DNA of 64,000 nucleotides from Thiohalobacter thiocyanaticus (GCF_003932505.1 NZ_QZMU01000002.1:1-64000); one strand, 5' to 3'; numbered from the stretch's first letter, positions 16,675 to 25,439 are shown. Made by a program: numbers and translations. Notes: a model not told the origin generated them from the sequence alone.

Positions 16675-17805
16675 TCAGCGCCTGCCCCGCAGCACCTGCA
16701 GGTGCTCGAACAGGGGGCTGGTGATGGGTTCGATCTTGCGCCGCATGACACTGCCGATGGCATCGGTGCGGGCGAAGGTGGGCGCGACCAGACGCTCGCC
16801 CACGCCCGAAAACACACACAGGGCATGGATGGCATCGGCCTGGTCGGGCAGGCATTCGAGCAGCTCGGCCAGTACCGTGTCACCGGTGGCTGCCGGATCC
16901 TGCCGGCGCTGCCCGGCCTGCGCCAGCACGGCCTCGATCTCGCGCAGTCGCTCGCCCGGGGCGGCCACCGGGCTGAAATAGTCCTTCAGCGCCTCGAGCA
17001 GCTCCACCACCACGTCCTGGTTGTTGGGCTTGCGCAGTACGGTTTCGACCGTACGCAGGTAAGCCTGCCCGGCCGGGCTGTAGATCCGGTCCAGCAGCCG
17101 GGCGGCGGGATTGCCCTGCTCCAGCAACGGGCGCATGGCGCAGCGCACGTCCTCCCGGGCCGGATGCGGCGGATGTTCCTCCGGCAGTTCATCCGGAACG
17201 GCCTGCAGAAAACCGACGTAATAGGTGTTCTTGTGCCGGGCGCGGGCCCAGATCCTGTCCCGCGCCTCGGCATCGATCAACCCCGGCTGGAGAATCAGAC
17301 GCACGCTTTCGATCATATCCTGCGGGTTTTCCTCGAACGGCAGAAACTCGATCAGGAACTCGGCCAGTTCCCGACCCAGGTCGCTCCTGGCCACGCAGTC
17401 GCGCGCCAGCATCTTGCGGGCATTGTCGGCGCTCGGCATGGCCCACCAGGCCCGGCGGGCGAGGTCCTCGGTCAGGCCCCGGGCATGTACCACGGCGACC
17501 ACCGCCTCCGGCTCACCCAGCATCAGCAGCTTGTCCAGGTTGTTGTCGCGGGTCTGGCCCATGCGGGTCCAGCGCTTGAGGTAGACGGGATAACCGCCGG
17601 GCGAGCCCAGCACCTGGGTCGAGAGCAGCTCCTTGACCTGCTTGACGTAGGATTCGTCCCGGCAGTTCGGATTGAGCCTGACCGCCGTCTCGCCTCGCGG
17701 CGACAGGGCATAGACGGTCATGGAGGACTCGTCGATACGCACCGCCTCCAGCTCGTTGGCCAGCATGACATTCAGGCGCAAGGCATCTTCAGAGGAAAGT
17801 TCCAT
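16675..17805 (-). CDS. dsrS: DsrS-like sulfur oxidation protein
   Basis: 376 residues, cytoplasmic, no membrane segment. The N-terminal part (MELSSEDALRLNVMLANEL, then VLGSPGGYPVYLKRWTRMGQ and LLMLGEPEAVVAVVHA) matches what I recall of DsrS, the last gene of the Allochromatium dsr cluster, whose biochemical role is unclear. Here it is not beside dsrR but about 14 kb upstream of dsrA, on the other strand, followed by an unknown 178-aa gene. No clear Shine-Dalgarno precedes the ATG; an 8-bp inverted repeat abuts it. Identification is by sequence memory, not a search. Confidence 0.65.
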   Translation of the reverse strand: MELSSEDALRLNVMLANELEAVRIDESSMTVYALSPRGETAVRLNPNCRDESYVKQVKELLSTQVLGSPGGYPVYLKRWTRMGQTRDNNLDKLLMLGEPEAVVAVVHARGLTEDLARRAWWAMPSADNARKMLARDCVARSDLGRELAEFLIEFLPFEENPQDMIESVRLILQPGLIDAEARDRIWARARHKNTYYVGFLQAVPDELPEEHPPHPAREDVRCAMRPLLEQGNPAARLLDRIYSPAGQAYLRTVETVLRKPNNQDVVVELLEALKDYFSPVAAPGERLREIEAVLAQAGQRRQDPAATGDTVLAELLECLPDQADAIHALCVFSGVGERLVAPTFARTDAIGSVMRRKIEPITSPLFEHLQVLRGRR

Positions 17806-17830
17806 TTTTATAGACAGCTAGTTATAAAAA
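17805..17830. promoter_or_regulatory. inverted repeat abutting the dsrS-like start codon
   Basis: TTTTTATA (17805-17812) and TATAAAAA (17823-17830) are perfect inverted repeats around a 10-bp spacer, lying where a ribosome-binding site would be. It could be an operator or an RNA hairpin. Confidence 0.35.
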
Positions 17831-17867
17831 TAAATCAATGTAACGTATAAGATGTGCGACCGGCCGT

Positions 17868-18305
17868 TCAGACGGCATCATCGAACCCGGCCAGTTTATA
17901 CAGACGCCGGGCCTCTTCAAGGTTCTGCTCCACTCCGTTACCCTGCTCGTACATCATGGCGAGCGTGGTCAACGAGCCGGCCATACCCTGATCAGCGGCC
18001 ATCTGAAACCACCTGGCGGCCTCTTCGCCGTTTTTCTCGACACATTCGCCCTCAAGGTACATGAACCCGAGGCCGTGCTGGGCCAGGGCATGACCCTGCT
18101 CGGCAGCGGCCCGCATCCATTTATGGGCCAGTTCGTCGTTGCGGGTCATACCCAGGCCGTTCTGATAGATGATCGCCAGGCGGTGCTGAGCCTCGGCATT
18201 GCCCTTCTGGGCGAAGGGGCTCAGCATCTGGGCGGCCCGGGCGAAATGCTTGGCCTCGAAAGCCGCCATGGCGCTGCTGAAATCGACATCGTCTTCAAAT
18301 GACAT
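17868..18305 (-). CDS. Sel1-repeat (TPR-like) protein, 145 aa
   Basis: The start at MSFEDD is chosen because GGAGGATTCC precedes it. The protein carries about three Sel1-type repeats: AQHRLAIIYQNGLGM, ALAQHGLGFMYLEGE and SLTTLAMMYEQGNGV, each followed by a helix such as ARRLYKLAGF. These form a protein-interaction solenoid. No signal peptide is seen, so it is probably cytoplasmic. It lies upstream of the dsrS-like gene in the same orientation. Confidence 0.85.
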   Translation of the reverse strand: MSFEDDVDFSSAMAAFEAKHFARAAQMLSPFAQKGNAEAQHRLAIIYQNGLGMTRNDELAHKWMRAAAEQGHALAQHGLGFMYLEGECVEKNGEEAARWFQMAADQGMAGSLTTLAMMYEQGNGVEQNLEEARRLYKLAGFDDAV

Positions 18306-18748
18306 GGAATCCTCCGGACGGCTGTTCCTGTGCAAACGAATAGTTTACCAAAATAATAAGGAATCAGGGAGACCCCGGAGGATCCGCCATGCCGATGCTG
18401 CTGTTTGATTTATCTGGGAAATCCCTCCCTCCTGGAGGGTTGGCGCCTCCCTCTATGGGGATATACGTCGGGCTTGGGCATATCTGTATACTTGCGCATC
18501 CTGAAGGTAGGCCTGCGCCCGGCCGCAGGCGGCACATCGGCCATGGGCCAGATGCATGAATGCAGTGTGACCGACGCTGACACCATATCGCGACGCGCAG
18601 CTGTAACCAGAAGGTTGCCACCGGTCCGGAATACAGTTGAAGCGGCAACCCGCCAGGAAAGGCTGCGCCCCAGGGGATGTACGGTTGCCTTGAAATAGTG
18701 GAAAATACCCGGCTAACTGAGATCGAGATCAGAGAAGGAGAAGCAAGC
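18306..18748. other. 443-bp stretch without a supported gene
   Basis: It lies between the divergent Sel1 gene and the 67-aa gene. A perfect hairpin GCCTGCG-CCCGGC-CGCAGGC sits at 18511-18530, and other short palindromes follow (for example GGCCATGGGCC). It could hold two promoters and a structured leader or small RNA. No known RNA family is recognised. Confidence 0.45.
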
Positions 18749-18952
18749 ATGAACCCGCATCAGGCATATTATGACGCAGTCACCAAGATGGAAGAAGCTG
18801 GTGTCGACAGTGACTTCATCCAGGGCTGGCAGAGCGGCTACTGGCTGAATCCCGAGCGCGAAGAGCAGCGTGTCACCGACGCCTACAAGGCCGGCTACGA
18901 GAAGGGCAAGGAAAAGGATCCGACCGGTTTCGAGGACTGGATCAAGAAGTAA
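18749..18952 (+). CDS. small acidic hypothetical protein, 67 aa
   Basis: The ATG at 18749 has GAAGGAGAA upstream. The sequence is charged and soluble: NPHQAYYDAVTKMEEAG, FIQGWQSGYWLNPE, AYKAGYEKGKEKDP. The AYxxGYExGK pattern is reminiscent of ribosome-modulation-factor-like proteins, but length and charge differ, so the family is left open. A GC-rich stem with a T-run ends the unit. Confidence 0.7.
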   Translation: MNPHQAYYDAVTKMEEAGVDSDFIQGWQSGYWLNPEREEQRVTDAYKAGYEKGKEKDPTGFEDWIKK

Positions 18953-18984
18953 ATCCGGCTCCCGGGCAGTATCCGAAGCCTGCG

Positions 18985-19023
18985 ACAGCCGCCCTTTTCA
19001 GGGCGCTGGCCGCGGGTTTTTTT
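18985..19023 (+). terminator. probable terminator after the 67-aa gene
   Basis: GCCCT-TTTC-AGGGC with flanking GC pairs, followed after a short GC-rich linker by seven T. Confidence 0.5.
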
Positions 19024-19210
19024 ATGTCCGGCAACCGCACGGAGCGATATGATATTATATTTATAATACAGTTAGTTATTAGATATTTATAATTCTTTTT
19101 CTAGTTTTATCCTGGCCTGACACCATTGACTTGCCTGCCCCGTATCGGGTCTAGTAACGGAAAACGACAAGATACCAATAACAAGATCAAGAAAGCTGGA
19201 GGGGGATGTG

Positions 19211-20938
19211 ATGTCGATTCGACGCCTGCTACTGGCGTGTCTGTGGTTGGGCGCCTGTCCACTGCAGCCCGTCACCGCCGCACCACCGTTGCCGACCGAC
19301 ATCAGGAGCTATGTGGTCCGTTTCGCACCCGAGGCCGAGCCCGGCCGAGCGGCGCAGCAGCTCGAACAGGTGGTCGGCGCCAAACCCAGATACCTGTACC
19401 GCCACGCCATCCAGGGCATGGGCATCGACCTGCCCGCCCCTGCCGTCGAGCGCCTGCGCCGGCATCCGCTGGTCGCCGGCGTGGAGGAGGCTCAGCTGTT
19501 CGAACTGCACGCCCAGCAGTTGCCGACCGGGATCGACCGGATCAACGCCGAGCTCCACCCCGTGGCAGCCATCGACGGCACCGGGACCGCGGTCGACGCC
19601 GATATCGCCATCATTGACACCGGCGTGGATCTGGATCATCCCGACCTGAATGTCTATCGCTACGCTTACTGCTATCAGAAAAATCCCCGGTCGGGGACCT
19701 GCAACGAAGGTGACAACCGCGCCGATGATCGGCAGGGCCACGGCACCCATGTCGCCGGCACCGCCGCGGCGCGGGACAACGGCATCGGGGTGGTCGGGGT
19801 CGCACCGGGCGCACGCATCTGGGCCGTCAATGTCCTCCGCGATGACGGCACCACGACCGCGTTGGAGATCATTGCCGCACTTGATTATGTCATCGCCAAT
19901 GCCGGCGAGATCGAGGTGCTCAACATGAGCCTGGGCTTCACCGGCAGCAGCAGTACATTCGACAGTGCGGTGAGCAATACTGTCGGCGCAGGCGTGACCT
20001 TCGTCACTTCAGCCGGCAATGACGCCGTTGATGTCGCCAATGTCAGTCCTGGCGGACATCCGGACGTGATCACCGTATCGGCGCTGGCCGACAGCGACGG
20101 CCTGATCGGTGCCCAGGGCAGTCTGAGTTTCACCTACAACACCGCCGACGGTAAATGCACCGAGAACCAGGACGACTCCTTCGCCTGTTTCAGTAATCAT
20201 GGCGCCGGCGTGGACCTGATGGCGCCCGGCGTGAGGATTCGCTCCACCTATCTCGATGGTGGCTACAGGAACCTGCACGGAACCAGCATGGCCAGCCCGC
20301 ACGTGGCCGGTGCCGCCGCCCTGTACCGGGCCGAGAACCCCCATGCCAGCCCGGCCGACGTGAAGGCCGCGCTGGTCGCCATGGGTGATCCGGCCCCCTG
20401 CGGCCCCTCTCTGTCCCTGTGCGGGGATGATCCCGACGGCATCCAGGAACCCCTGGTCCTGCTCACCCCCCATTCCGATGTTGATGTCGACAATGTCCTG
20501 GATGATCTGGACAACTGCCCGACCATCCACAATCCGGACCAGTCCGATACGGATGGAGACGGCGTCGGCGATGCCTGCGACCCGGACCGGGACGGAGACG
20601 GCATCGACAACGGGATCGACAACTGCCCCGACACGGCCAACGCGGCCCAGCTGGATCAGGACGGCGACGGCGTGGGGGATGCCTGCGACAACTGCACCCT
20701 GCACGCCAATACACTGCAGCGCGATACGGACGGGGACGGCTACGGCAACCGTTGCGACGCCGACCTGGATAACAGCGGATTAGTTAATCTGGCTGACTTT
20801 TCGCTGTACAGACAACGATACGGGACGGATGACGCCGATGCGGACTTCAATGGCGACGGCATCGTTAACCTGTCAGATTTTTCGATATTCAGGTCTTTCT
20901 ACGGGAATCCGCCCGGACCTTCGGCCGGGACTCCTTAA
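19211..20938 (+). CDS. secreted subtilisin-like protease with calcium repeats and dockerin-like tail
   Basis: 575 residues. A signal peptide occupies about 1-24, then an I9-type propeptide (SYVVRFAP to GVEEAQLF). The S8 domain has Asp136 (IIDTGVD), His177 (GHGTHVAG), oxyanion Asn270 (TSAGNDA) and Ser359 (HGTSMASPHVAG), so it should be active. After about 425 come thrombospondin type 3-like calcium repeats (DTDGDGVGDACDPD, DQDGDGVGDACD). Residues about 515-565 form two dockerin type I-like repeats (DLDNSGLVNLADF, DFNGDGIVNLSDF). Start choice: ATG at 19211 behind GGAGGGGG. The next gene encodes a cohesin-like VPLPA-CTERM protein, a possible binding partner. Confidence 0.92.
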   Translation: MSIRRLLLACLWLGACPLQPVTAAPPLPTDIRSYVVRFAPEAEPGRAAQQLEQVVGAKPRYLYRHAIQGMGIDLPAPAVERLRRHPLVAGVEEAQLFELHAQQLPTGIDRINAELHPVAAIDGTGTAVDADIAIIDTGVDLDHPDLNVYRYAYCYQKNPRSGTCNEGDNRADDRQGHGTHVAGTAAARDNGIGVVGVAPGARIWAVNVLRDDGTTTALEIIAALDYVIANAGEIEVLNMSLGFTGSSSTFDSAVSNTVGAGVTFVTSAGNDAVDVANVSPGGHPDVITVSALADSDGLIGAQGSLSFTYNTADGKCTENQDDSFACFSNHGAGVDLMAPGVRIRSTYLDGGYRNLHGTSMASPHVAGAAALYRAENPHASPADVKAALVAMGDPAPCGPSLSLCGDDPDGIQEPLVLLTPHSDVDVDNVLDDLDNCPTIHNPDQSDTDGDGVGDACDPDRDGDGIDNGIDNCPDTANAAQLDQDGDGVGDACDNCTLHANTLQRDTDGDGYGNRCDADLDNSGLVNLADFSLYRQRYGTDDADADFNGDGIVNLSDFSIFRSFYGNPPGPSAGTP

Positions 20939-21151
20939 CGACGAGGGTTTCGCTGCCGCCCTGCGGCTTTTCTGTCGATTTTGATTACAGCTTATTCTGG
21001 CAGCGATTTTCGCTTTTTATATCAACTTATTGAAATAACAGGTTAAAACATGGCATAACAGAACTTCGCATACATCACAGCATGTCGTTTTATTTAACAG
21101 TTTTGTCCGGATGATAAACTCAACTCATTGTTTATTAATATATTATATTTC

Positions 21152-21167
21152 AGGTACAGATCATGCT
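21152..21167 (+). promoter_or_regulatory. sigma-54-type promoter candidate before the cohesin-like gene
   Basis: AGGTACAGATCATGCT has the required GG-N10-GC spacing and resembles TGGCAC-N5-TTGC at several positions. It is 45 bp upstream of the start. PEP-CTERM gene sets are often RpoN-linked through PrsK/PrsR. Confidence 0.4.
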
Positions 21168-21211
21168 TCCTGACAGGCAGCCGACAATCCTGATAATTGA
21201 GGTGCCTAATA

Positions 21212-21772
21212 ATGACTAAAATGCCCATCAGAGCCATTCTGAGTGCTGCACTGCTTGCCGCATCGTCAGCGCAAGCCGTCACCATCTCACTGGATCCGGC
21301 ATCAACCACGACCGTAGCCGGCAGCAATTTCAGTCTGAATGTACTGGCCGATTTTTCATCGACTGAAATCATCACCGGCTCGGTCGAGTTCAGCTTCGAC
21401 TCGAGCCTGCTGGGCTATACGGATTTCAGCTGGAACAGCGACTTCAAGACACTGTTTCCGTATACCGAACTCATAATCGAGTCCAGCGAGGTAGTCAGTA
21501 TCGGCTTCGGTGCTCTGAGTGGTTTTGGTACGGGTGACGGCCACACCATCGGCACGATCAGCTTCGATGCATTGGCGCCTGGTTCGACTTCCGTCGCCAT
21601 GGCCACCAGCAGCTTGCACGGTGATTATGAGGATTCCAGTTACAACGTGGTCAATGCCAGCTTCAACGACGCCTCAGTCGACCTCTCCGCCGTCCCCGTC
21701 CCCGCCGCTGTCTGGCTGTTCGGCAGCGGTCTGATCGGCCTGGCAGGCATTGCCCGCCGACGCAGCGCCTGA
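21212..21772 (+). CDS. cohesin-like surface protein with VPLPA-CTERM anchor
   Basis: 186 residues from the ATG at 21212. A signal peptide ends near AQA. The mature part (AVTISLDPASTTTVAGSNF, GSVEFSFDSSLLGYTDFSW, GTISFDALAPGSTSVAM) has the strand pattern of a cohesin-type beta-sandwich. The tail VPVPAAVWLFGSGLIGLAG plus ARRRSA is a PEP-CTERM/VPLPA sorting signal. It is exported and probably held in the outer envelope or EPS. It follows the dockerin-bearing protease by 273 bp, and a sigma-54-like promoter precedes it. Confidence 0.8.
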   Translation: MTKMPIRAILSAALLAASSAQAVTISLDPASTTTVAGSNFSLNVLADFSSTEIITGSVEFSFDSSLLGYTDFSWNSDFKTLFPYTELIIESSEVVSIGFGALSGFGTGDGHTIGTISFDALAPGSTSVAMATSSLHGDYEDSSYNVVNASFNDASVDLSAVPVPAAVWLFGSGLIGLAGIARRRSA

Positions 21773-21783
21773 GGCGCATTACC

Positions 21784-22353
21784 TCAGGCCGATTCCTCTT
21801 TGGGCAATTCCGGCAGCAGGCTGGTAATGGCCCGTTTCATCGTCTTCATGAAAAAGGGCACCTCGATGTCGATGATCTGGGTGGTGACCCACTTGCGCTG
21901 ATGCTCGCCCAGAACCTGGGTGACCTGGTCACCGAAATAGCGTGACATCTGGAAACTGGGTTCGTAATCGAAGAAACCGAACTCGGCATAGCCGTCCATC
22001 CGGTCATTGAGCAGATTGATGAAGGGCGCACGGTAGTCATCCGGCCCGGCCAGGTCGCGGCCGTTGTCCTGGACATAGTCGGCCAGCTTCTTCGCCAGGG
22101 CGTTGATGAAGATCGCCCGCTCTTCCTCGTCCATCCTGTTGTAGACGATCCGGTCCACTGCGTGCAGCAGGAAGGCCAGATATTCCTCGATCACCGTCAG
22201 GCGCTGTATCTGGGTGTCGGTCTGGAAACCTTCGTTCTCCAGATTCAGCAGCGACTGCATGCACATCCGCCACAGGGTGAAGCTCAGCGCACTGGCCGTG
22301 TCCTCGATGGTGCGCTGTTTGTCCTTGTTGTTCCAACGGGTCTTGATACGCAC
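21784..22353 (-). CDS. conserved hypothetical helical protein, 189 aa
   Basis: A GTG start with AGAGGAA upstream. The protein is soluble and almost entirely helical (ASALSFTLWRMCMQSLLNLE, RAIFINALAKKLADYVQD), ending EVPFFMKTMKRAITSLLPEL. No known domain is recognised. It stands alone on the minus strand between two plus-strand units. Confidence 0.7.
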   Translation of the reverse strand: MRIKTRWNNKDKQRTIEDTASALSFTLWRMCMQSLLNLENEGFQTDTQIQRLTVIEEYLAFLLHAVDRIVYNRMDEEERAIFINALAKKLADYVQDNGRDLAGPDDYRAPFINLLNDRMDGYAEFGFFDYEPSFQMSRYFGDQVTQVLGEHQRKWVTTQIIDIEVPFFMKTMKRAITSLLPELPKEESA

Positions 22354-22563
22354 GGAAATTCCTCTGACTTAACAATGTATTTCAAAATGTTGGATCATAT
22401 TCTTTGACCAGATTATAGCACTGCTTCGCTTTGTCATCCGGCCCGACCCATGCTAGGATGCCAATAGTATACCATTTTACTCGGGATTTCACGGCAACAC
22501 GGCAAGCCGCCGGGACATGCTTTATTCTAATCGAGGCGGTCCCCCATTGCAGAGGATGTTGAG

Positions 22564-23607
22564 ATGCAGGATGAGTGGAGCAGCCTGAGAGACTCCGTAC
22601 AGCACAACTGCCACATTTCCGATGCCGCGCATGCCGGTGACTACACCCTGTGCGTCTATCTGATGAAGATGCGCGAGTTCTATCGCTGGGAAAAGGGCTA
22701 CGCCTATGCCGACTCCCTCCCCCATCAGGAGGTCGGTGACTGGCTGCGCGAACGCGAACAGCTGTGGGAGGATCTGGAGGCAAGCGATTTCGTCAGCCTG
22801 CCGCTCGAGGACCAGGCCCTCGATCCGCTGGAGGCCGAACAGGTCAACACCCGGCTGCTGCCCCAGGGTCTGGTCTACTCGGCCGGCTACGGCCAGCGGG
22901 CCAAGCCGCACTTCTTTCTCGGCCGGCTGGACCGTCACGAGGATACGGGCGAATACCGACTGATCGTGGCCGGCGAGGAATTCGCCCGGGATCTCACCTC
23001 GCCGCCGGCCATGTCCCAGAACGGCACCATCTTCATCCGCCGCCAGGCCCTGCGCCAGATGATCTGGGAGAAGATGGAGGAATGGCGCTGGAATCGGCTG
23101 GACAACCCCATGGGTCGGGCGATCCGTGCCTATGACTTCGAGCATGACCCCGACGGCTCACTGGACACCATGGCCGAGGCTCAGATCGACACCTTCATCC
23201 TGCACGAGATCGGGGAGGTCCAGTGCGGACGCGAGCTGGGCCCCGAGTGGGAGGAAATGCTGGCCAGCTTCCCCCGTTCCAGGGCCGAGATCCAGGCCCG
23301 CGCCGTGCGTGACAACCTGGCCGATGCCCTGTCCACCCTGCCCCGGCTGCTGGACAAGGCCGATGCGGCCAGTCTGCATTTCTACTTCGCGACCCTGACC
23401 AACATGCGCAAGAGTCTCACGCCCAGCCTGGTCGATGCCTACCAGACCTGGCACCGCGAGGGCAACGACTCGGTGCTGAAGGCCATCATTCAGCGCAGCC
23501 AGTCGCACTGGCGCCGGGTGGCCGAGGCCGTGCTGGAAGACTTCCGCCGCCACGGCCGCGGTTCCATGGAACGCATTCCCGACTTGATCGAAACCAACGC
23601 GCTGTAA
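22564..23607 (+). CDS. conserved hypothetical protein, Sfum_1244-like, 347 aa
   Basis: Begins MQDEWSSLRDSVQHNCHISD and continues GDYTLCVYLMKMREFYRWE, a pattern I associate with a conserved family labelled Sfum_1244 in databases; the function is unknown. A possible metal-binding segment DTFILHEIGEVQCGRELG lies near 215-235. Soluble, with a helical C-terminus. First gene of a plus-strand run with a 2-oxoglutarate oxygenase, an acetyltransferase and a permease. Confidence 0.7.
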   Translation: MQDEWSSLRDSVQHNCHISDAAHAGDYTLCVYLMKMREFYRWEKGYAYADSLPHQEVGDWLREREQLWEDLEASDFVSLPLEDQALDPLEAEQVNTRLLPQGLVYSAGYGQRAKPHFFLGRLDRHEDTGEYRLIVAGEEFARDLTSPPAMSQNGTIFIRRQALRQMIWEKMEEWRWNRLDNPMGRAIRAYDFEHDPDGSLDTMAEAQIDTFILHEIGEVQCGRELGPEWEEMLASFPRSRAEIQARAVRDNLADALSTLPRLLDKADAASLHFYFATLTNMRKSLTPSLVDAYQTWHREGNDSVLKAIIQRSQSHWRRVAEAVLEDFRRHGRGSMERIPDLIETNAL

Positions 23608-23641
23608 GAAAATTACCCTCTTTCCCTACCCGGTCTATCCA

Positions 23642-24253
23642 ATGATGTCCCACGACAGCCCGCAGCGCACACCGCTGCGCACCCTCACGGAAATCCAGCC
23701 CAATTCCTTCATCTTCGAGCAGCGCGGAGCACTGCCGGATTTCATCTGCCAGGACATCATCCAGCGCTTCGAGGCGCACCAGGACGAGCAGTACAAGGGG
23801 CGCATCGGCCAGACGGCGAACGAGGACGCCGGGGTGAAGAAGACCACCGACCTGGTGGTCAGCGGCAAGCCGCACTGGAAGGACGTGGACAACAACCTGT
23901 TCCGTTCCCTGGGCATTGCCCTGCGTGAATTCCGCGAGGCCTTCCCCTACTTCAAGGGGCCGTTCAAGGACATGGGCTATGGCATTCAGCGCTATGTGCC
24001 AGGCGAGTACTATCACTGGCACATCGATGGCGGCAGCCACGAGTTCAGTCAGCGCCAGCTGGTCGCGCTCTGGTATCTCAACGACGTGCCCGGCCCGGGC
24101 GGGGAGACCGAGTTCCTGTTTCAGCAGGTCAAGGTGCGCCCTGAACAGGGTAAGCTGATCCTGTTCCCACCCTTCTGGACCCACGAACACAGAGCAGTGG
24201 CGCTGGACCGGGGAGTGAAGTACATCGCCACCACCTGGGTGGTGTTTGCCTGA
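23642..24253 (+). CDS. 2-oxoglutarate/Fe(II)-dependent oxygenase
   Basis: 203 residues. The iron site shows as HWHID in YYHWHIDGGSHEF (about 119-131) and a distal His in FWTHEHRAVAL near 180, followed by the 2-oxoglutarate-binding basic residue region (HRAV). This is a small prolyl-4-hydroxylase-like jelly roll. The substrate is unknown. Two in-frame ATGs (23642, 23645) occur, without a clear ribosome-binding site. It ends exactly where the GNAT gene starts. Confidence 0.85.
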   Translation: MMSHDSPQRTPLRTLTEIQPNSFIFEQRGALPDFICQDIIQRFEAHQDEQYKGRIGQTANEDAGVKKTTDLVVSGKPHWKDVDNNLFRSLGIALREFREAFPYFKGPFKDMGYGIQRYVPGEYYHWHIDGGSHEFSQRQLVALWYLNDVPGPGGETEFLFQQVKVRPEQGKLILFPPFWTHEHRAVALDRGVKYIATTWVVFA

Positions 24254-24700
24254 GTGAAACCCGACTTTCACCTGAGCAGTCCCTGCGACGAGGCCGAGCT
24301 GAAGCACTATTTCGACCTGCGTTGGCAGCTACTGCGCGCGCCCTGGGATCAGCCGCGCGGCAGCGAGCGGGATGAGTTCGAAGACGCCGCCTTCCATCTG
24401 CAGGTACAGGACCGCAGCGGCAGCCTGATCGGTATCGGACGCCTGCACCGTATCGATGACACGCGGGGCCAGATCCGTTACATGGCCGTGGTCGAGGCCT
24501 GGCGCGGTCGCGGTGTCGGCACGGCATTGCTGGAAGCGCTCGAGCAGCAGGCGCGGGACTGGAGTCTGGACGAAATCCGGCTGCATGCACGGCAGGCCGC
24601 GGTCGACTTCTATGCGCATCACGGCTATTCAGCGGTCGCGCCCTCGCACACCCTGTTCGGCAGCATCCCGCACTTTCTCATGCGCAAGCCGCTGCCATGA
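24254..24700 (+). CDS. GNAT-family N-acetyltransferase
   Basis: 148 residues from a GTG directly after the previous stop. The acetyl-CoA motif is clear: MAVVEAWRGRGVGTALLEAL (about 75-95), with Q/RxxGxG/A. The C-terminal VDFYAHHGYSAVAPSHTLFG is the usual strand 5 region. ElaA-like in size. The substrate is not predictable. It overlaps the permease gene by 4 bp (ATGA). Confidence 0.85.
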   Translation: MKPDFHLSSPCDEAELKHYFDLRWQLLRAPWDQPRGSERDEFEDAAFHLQVQDRSGSLIGIGRLHRIDDTRGQIRYMAVVEAWRGRGVGTALLEALEQQARDWSLDEIRLHARQAAVDFYAHHGYSAVAPSHTLFGSIPHFLMRKPLP

Positions 24701-25439
24701 CCCCGCTCGAACTGACCCTGCTGGTCCTGCTCGCCTTCGCCGGCAGCTTCATCCAGGCCCTGACCGGCTTCGCCCTGGGACTGATCGTCATGGGCCTGGC
24801 CAGTCTGCTGGAGCTGGCCTCCATCCCCTTCCTGGCCGCGGTGGTGAGCATGATCTCGATGGCCAACGGCGCCTGGGTACTGGGTCGGCATCCGCGCGCC
24901 ATCGACTGGCCGCAGCTGGGCTGGATGACCCTGGGGCTGGCGCCCATGATCGTACTGGGGATGGCGTTGCTGGCCTGGATGAACACGGCGATGCCGGTGC
25001 TGTTGCAGCAGCTGCTGGGGGTGGTGATCCTGGCCGCGGCCCTGGTGCTGTTCTTCCCCGCCACCCGCTGCCCCGGCCATCGGGAGCGACCGCGGGGCTT
25101 CTCAGCGGCGCCGCCGGCGGCGTGCTGGGCGGCCTGTTCAGCACCGCCGGCCCACCGATCGTGTTTCACATCTACCGCCAGCCCTGGGACATGGCCCGCA
25201 TCCGCTCCACGCTGCTGGCGATCTTCTTTCTCAGCACCCTGCTGCGCCTGATCGTGCAGATCCTGCGCGGCGAGTTCGAGCCCGCCATGCTGGAAGCTGC
25301 CGCCTGGTGCCTGTTCCCGGTGCTGCTGGCCGCCCAGTTCGGGGCACGACTGACCCGGCATGTGCCGATCGTCCAGATGCGCCGCCTGGCCTTCGCCCTG
25401 CTGGCGGTATCCGGTCTGGGACTGCTGATACGGGGCTGA
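24697..25439 (+). pseudogene. TauE/SafE-family permease, interrupted by a frameshift
   Basis: The first part (from ATG 24697) has the N-terminal TauE repeat, FAGSFIQALTGFALGLIVMG. Near 25085-25105 the frame is lost. The second repeat continues in another frame as GLLSGAAGGVLGGLFSTAGP, PIVFHIY and later segments to 25439. One missing base in GACCGCGGGGCTTCT would restore a single ~248-residue protein with about eight membrane helices. TauE/SafE members export sulfite or organosulfonates, relevant in a sulfur oxidiser. It may be a true mutation or a GC-rich sequencing error. Confidence 0.75.

Noticed and set aside
16675-17850. Long plus-strand open frame opposite the dsrS-like gene
   Set aside because: Shadow frame of GC-rich DNA; composition is Gln/Arg/Gly-rich without motifs, whereas the minus frame has a conserved-looking N-terminus.
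18749-18952. Ribosome modulation factor
   Set aside because: Only a short AYxxGYExGK pattern is shared; charge and the rest of the sequence differ.
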